Below the pieces are notes generated by a model that saw nothing but the letters and a program-made list of their open reading frames with translations, was not told where the DNA came from and ran no database searches. This document shows positions 61,429 through 64,000 of a stretch of 64,000 nucleotides of DNA, piece by piece. The stretch's first letter is position 1, and every line of letters begins with the position of its first letter. This DNA comes from Echinostoma caproni (Eukaryota > Platyhelminthes > Trematoda > Plagiorchiida > Echinostomatidae): NCBI GenBank assembly GCA_900618425.1, contig UZAN01039514.1, forward strand, positions 69,422 through 133,421. Reading direction: 5' to 3'. Made by a program: the position numbers and the translations under genes.

Positions 61429-63525
61429 ATTCAATGAACTACACTCACGAGGGTGTTGAAAAATGTGTGATGCTTGGGGTGAGTCATGCAAAAAACCTGT
61501 GAATAAAAATAATTTCATACTTCTCTCAGATACGAAACGTTATCAACGTTCCATTGGATATTTCGATATCCGATCATTGATGCAAATTATATAGTGCATT
61601 TGAATCACTGAGGTTCTTTTGATGAATAACAATGACAAACATTTGTGGATGGAACACCAATTATTCTCCGTTGGACGTTCGCCAACAAAAGGTTTTTTGT
61701 TTTAGTACAACGGTTTTAAACCTCGCTAGCTGTGGATTCGTACCTTATTTTGGCAAATAAATCCTGTCTTGTGAGCAGCTATGCACAAATGGCAAACCAA
61801 ATTACTCGTTAGTCAACTTGTTAGTTAGATGGTATTCTGTTTTTACTCGACTTATTCTAATGATCCTACATACTATCTATCAGCACGTTTGTTGCGACGA
61901 AAGCGCGAGCAAAACTGAAGGATACTCAGCTCGAGGGGTAACAAAACACGTTAGAAATTGCACTCACTGGCCCTAGGTATACATTGTAGATTGCAAATGG
62001 GTTAAAAGACCGAAATGAACTGTTACAAAGCACTTGATTGCGATGGATCATCAAATTTACCTGAGCCTATCGCGAGGAGGATACAACGCTTGTGATGTTT
62101 AGCGAATCCGTACAGGTCTAATCAGAATTCCTGGCATCCCTGCGTTCACAAACCCCATCTCAAATAGATCGGGAAATTCATCCTATTCACCTTTTATCTA
62201 CGGTAATAATTAGTGAGCTAACTGATACACTGAAATGAACAGAATTTTACCGTTTGTGGCACGTCCATGCTTTCCGGTACCATCAAATAAGACTAAAGAG
62301 GATTAAATCAGCATTTTCTCCCCTATCCATGTGCTGTATCTTCCCGAACAGCTATGTGTAATATTCTGACCATCTTCTGCCTTCGGACTGAACATATTCG
62401 GTGCGTGTAGGGTTCACACAGCATTTAGAATTGAACCACCATAACGAGGCCGGTTCAGCAAGTGACTGAGCCAATTAACCGAACGCACATTGTCATGCGC
62501 AGTGAGTTAGTCACTGATTTGTAGAAAGTGGCGGGATTGTGATTTTTGGAGACGAATTAGGGTCAAGGTGAAGAACAGTTTTCGTCTGACCACGGTCCGA
62601 TTAAGGAACTGAACCTAAGAAATGGATACATTATTCCACAGTGGGGCGTATTTAGACCTATTAAAGCGTGGTAAGATGCAGAGCAGTAAGGCTCAAATCG
62701 GACATTCACACTGATCATATTGTCCCTTATAGGAACATGTAAATTGAAGAGATGCAACAACCATTAAGGCCACGTATCCTCAAAAGATGATAGCAACTGG
62801 ACCCAGTGAAACGCACCTCTAGGATGGGCGCGCCATTCGCCTGGCCAATAAGGAGTGAATCCGACTGATTTCATTATTCTTAATATAGAATATGAGTAGC
62901 ATAAGTGAATAAAACATACTTACTCTTTTTGTTGTGCTATTGATCACTTAATGAGAATGCAACAATTTGCAAGGCTTTTTACGTGTAAAGAGACCAGTGA
63001 CTCTATAGTTGGCATTCGGGTGGTCGTTTGGCAATGAAGCTATAGTGTGTACCCTTGTACACGTGTGAGTTGTTGCTCTTTCATTCTCATGTGGTCCATC
63101 ACCGGGGCGACTTATTACAGTCGACTGTAAACAAAACTATAATAGCAAAATGCTTGTTTTTTTATCGTGCCTGAATAGGCAGTTTCATTGGTGTCGGCGA
63201 CGGCGGAATTGAGTAAAGCTTTCAGTGTTTGCGCTTGGGTGCGTACGTACTTGCATGTAGCACGCTAAAATCTAGTTTAAGGAATTAGGCGGCCCCGAGA
63301 ACGGTGGTCTAGGGGAAAGATAAAGCAACAAAGTGAAACAAACTAGTGATAATTGCGCTACATGCTACTGCTGAACTGGAGGAATACAGGGCACATTAGA
63401 TAGTTACACCACAACAAGTATTTGATGTTTTGGCTTCGTTCGCGACAACAAGCTGTCGTATTGGGGAGTTGACGATTCGAGAAACAAATCCACCTTGATT
63501 GCTGCGACAAAATCAATCTCACTGA
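61429..63525. other. no recognised gene
   Basis: Nothing supported. The sequence from about 63290 becomes slightly GC-richer toward the PLE fragment. Confidence 0.45.
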
Positions 63526-64000
63526 AAGGAGGACTCGGTGACAGCAGAGGTTCGTTGCCTAGCGGATAAGGCAAGAAAGATCTGCAGGGAAGACACGCTA
63601 GAAGGCAATCTCCATAATATAAAATCTATTTTTGCACGTAACGGGTATCCGGAGCGTTTAGTCAACAAGATGATTCAGTGCACGGAAAACTCTGTACAAA
63701 ACACCGAGGTTAACAAAACATCCGTGTACATTTCTTTACCGTTCAAAGGGTACGCGTCAGCTGAGATCATACAAAGAAGATTATCTGACGCAATCGATAA
63801 GACTTTCTATTCATCCAAGCTTCGTGTGTTGTTCACGTTCAATCCAGTTGTAAGTTTGCGACTAAAGGACAAAGTTCCAGACTCTGCGGTCTCATTCTGT
63901 GTATACTCATTTACTTGTTCCTGTGGAATAACGAGCATAGGCCGCACGGTCAGGCGATTGTCCGAACAGGTTCATGAACACCACCCGGCGTGGCTAAACA
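63526..64000 (+). mobile_element. Penelope-like element (group A), 5'-truncated, open frame to window end
   Basis: From 63541 the frame TAEVRCLADKARKICREDTL matches the thumb of the minus-strand copy at 5632-6480. It continues without a stop through NGYPERLVNKMIQC, VYISLPFKG, AEIIQRRLSDAIDKTFY, PDSAVSFCVYSFTCSCG (the Cys-rich approach), SIGRTVRRLSEQVHEH (start of GIY-YIG, with Ser for the usual Tyr) and HPAWLN to the end of the window. About 150 residues are intact, unlike the decayed copies, so this may be a more recent insertion or a slower-decaying one. It lacks the RT palm and so cannot move by itself. The upstream junction at about 63541 fits 5' truncation. Confidence 0.9.

Overview
This window is eukaryotic intergenic or intronic DNA from a draft assembly, most likely a flatworm and probably a digenean trematode. 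The reasons are three overlapping signals. There are many decayed retroelements: three groups of Penelope-like elements (PLEs) with GIY-YIG endonuclease, CR1-type and other non-LTR retrotransposons, and tRNA-derived SINEs. The base composition is AT-leaning with no long intact ORFs. Exon-sized ORFs bounded by GT/AG signals are scattered and isolated. Species cannot be fixed from the sequence. There is no bacterial gene organisation, no CRISPR array, no operon and no rRNA. Two long N runs (23779-24721 and 39710-40503) and six single Ns mark assembly uncertainty.

Layout. 1-4.8 kb: nothing recognised. 4.8-6.7 kb: a cluster of debris with two minus-strand PLE fragments (group A), a plus-strand non-LTR reverse transcriptase (RT) remnant between them, and a 211-bp dispersed repeat whose second copy lies inverted at 46.1 kb. 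6.7-19.7 kb: unannotated apart from microsatellites. 19.8-25.1 kb: one exon-like ORF, a SINE, a minus-strand non-LTR RT remnant, and a long minus-strand PLE (group B) whose RT core is hidden in the first gap. 25-38.9 kb: a mostly featureless AT-rich tract with an exon-like membrane ORF (26.5 kb), a tRNA-like pol III unit (30.8 kb), a G-rich and CpG-rich patch (36.5 kb) and another exon-like ORF (37.9 kb). 38.9-42.2 kb: a SINE next to a CR1-type element on the plus strand, broken by the second gap. 42.9 kb: an FHA-like ORF. 43.4-45.3 kb: two more non-LTR remnants in opposite orientation. 46.8-50.6 kb: an exon-like ORF, then a minus-strand CR1-type element (endonuclease, linker, RT) with possible upstream ORF pieces split by a SINE. 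51-54.6 kb: a laminin-like ORF candidate and a second SINE of the 39-kb family. 54.6-56.9 kb: the best preserved PLE (group C, plus strand), broken by a nested SINE. 57.6 kb: an exon-like ORF. 61.0-61.4 kb: a ~410-bp imperfect palindrome. 63.5 kb to the end: a 5'-truncated group A PLE whose frame is still open and which runs out of the window.

How it fits together. The retroelements are almost all dead, with stops, frameshifts, lost catalytic motifs and 5' truncation. The PLEs and non-LTR elements carried their own RT plus endonuclease. The SINEs have pol III promoter-like heads and would have depended on a LINE partner; one family shares a 3' tail ending in ATTCAATAAA. No complete host gene can be assembled. 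Seven exon-sized ORFs are given as low-confidence candidates, because chance ORFs with AG/GT borders are expected in 64 kb. I found no convincing new biological system. The most distinctive structures are the 61-kb palindrome, the SINE family with a ribozyme-like core in one copy, and the possible novel ORF upstream of the 47-50 kb element.
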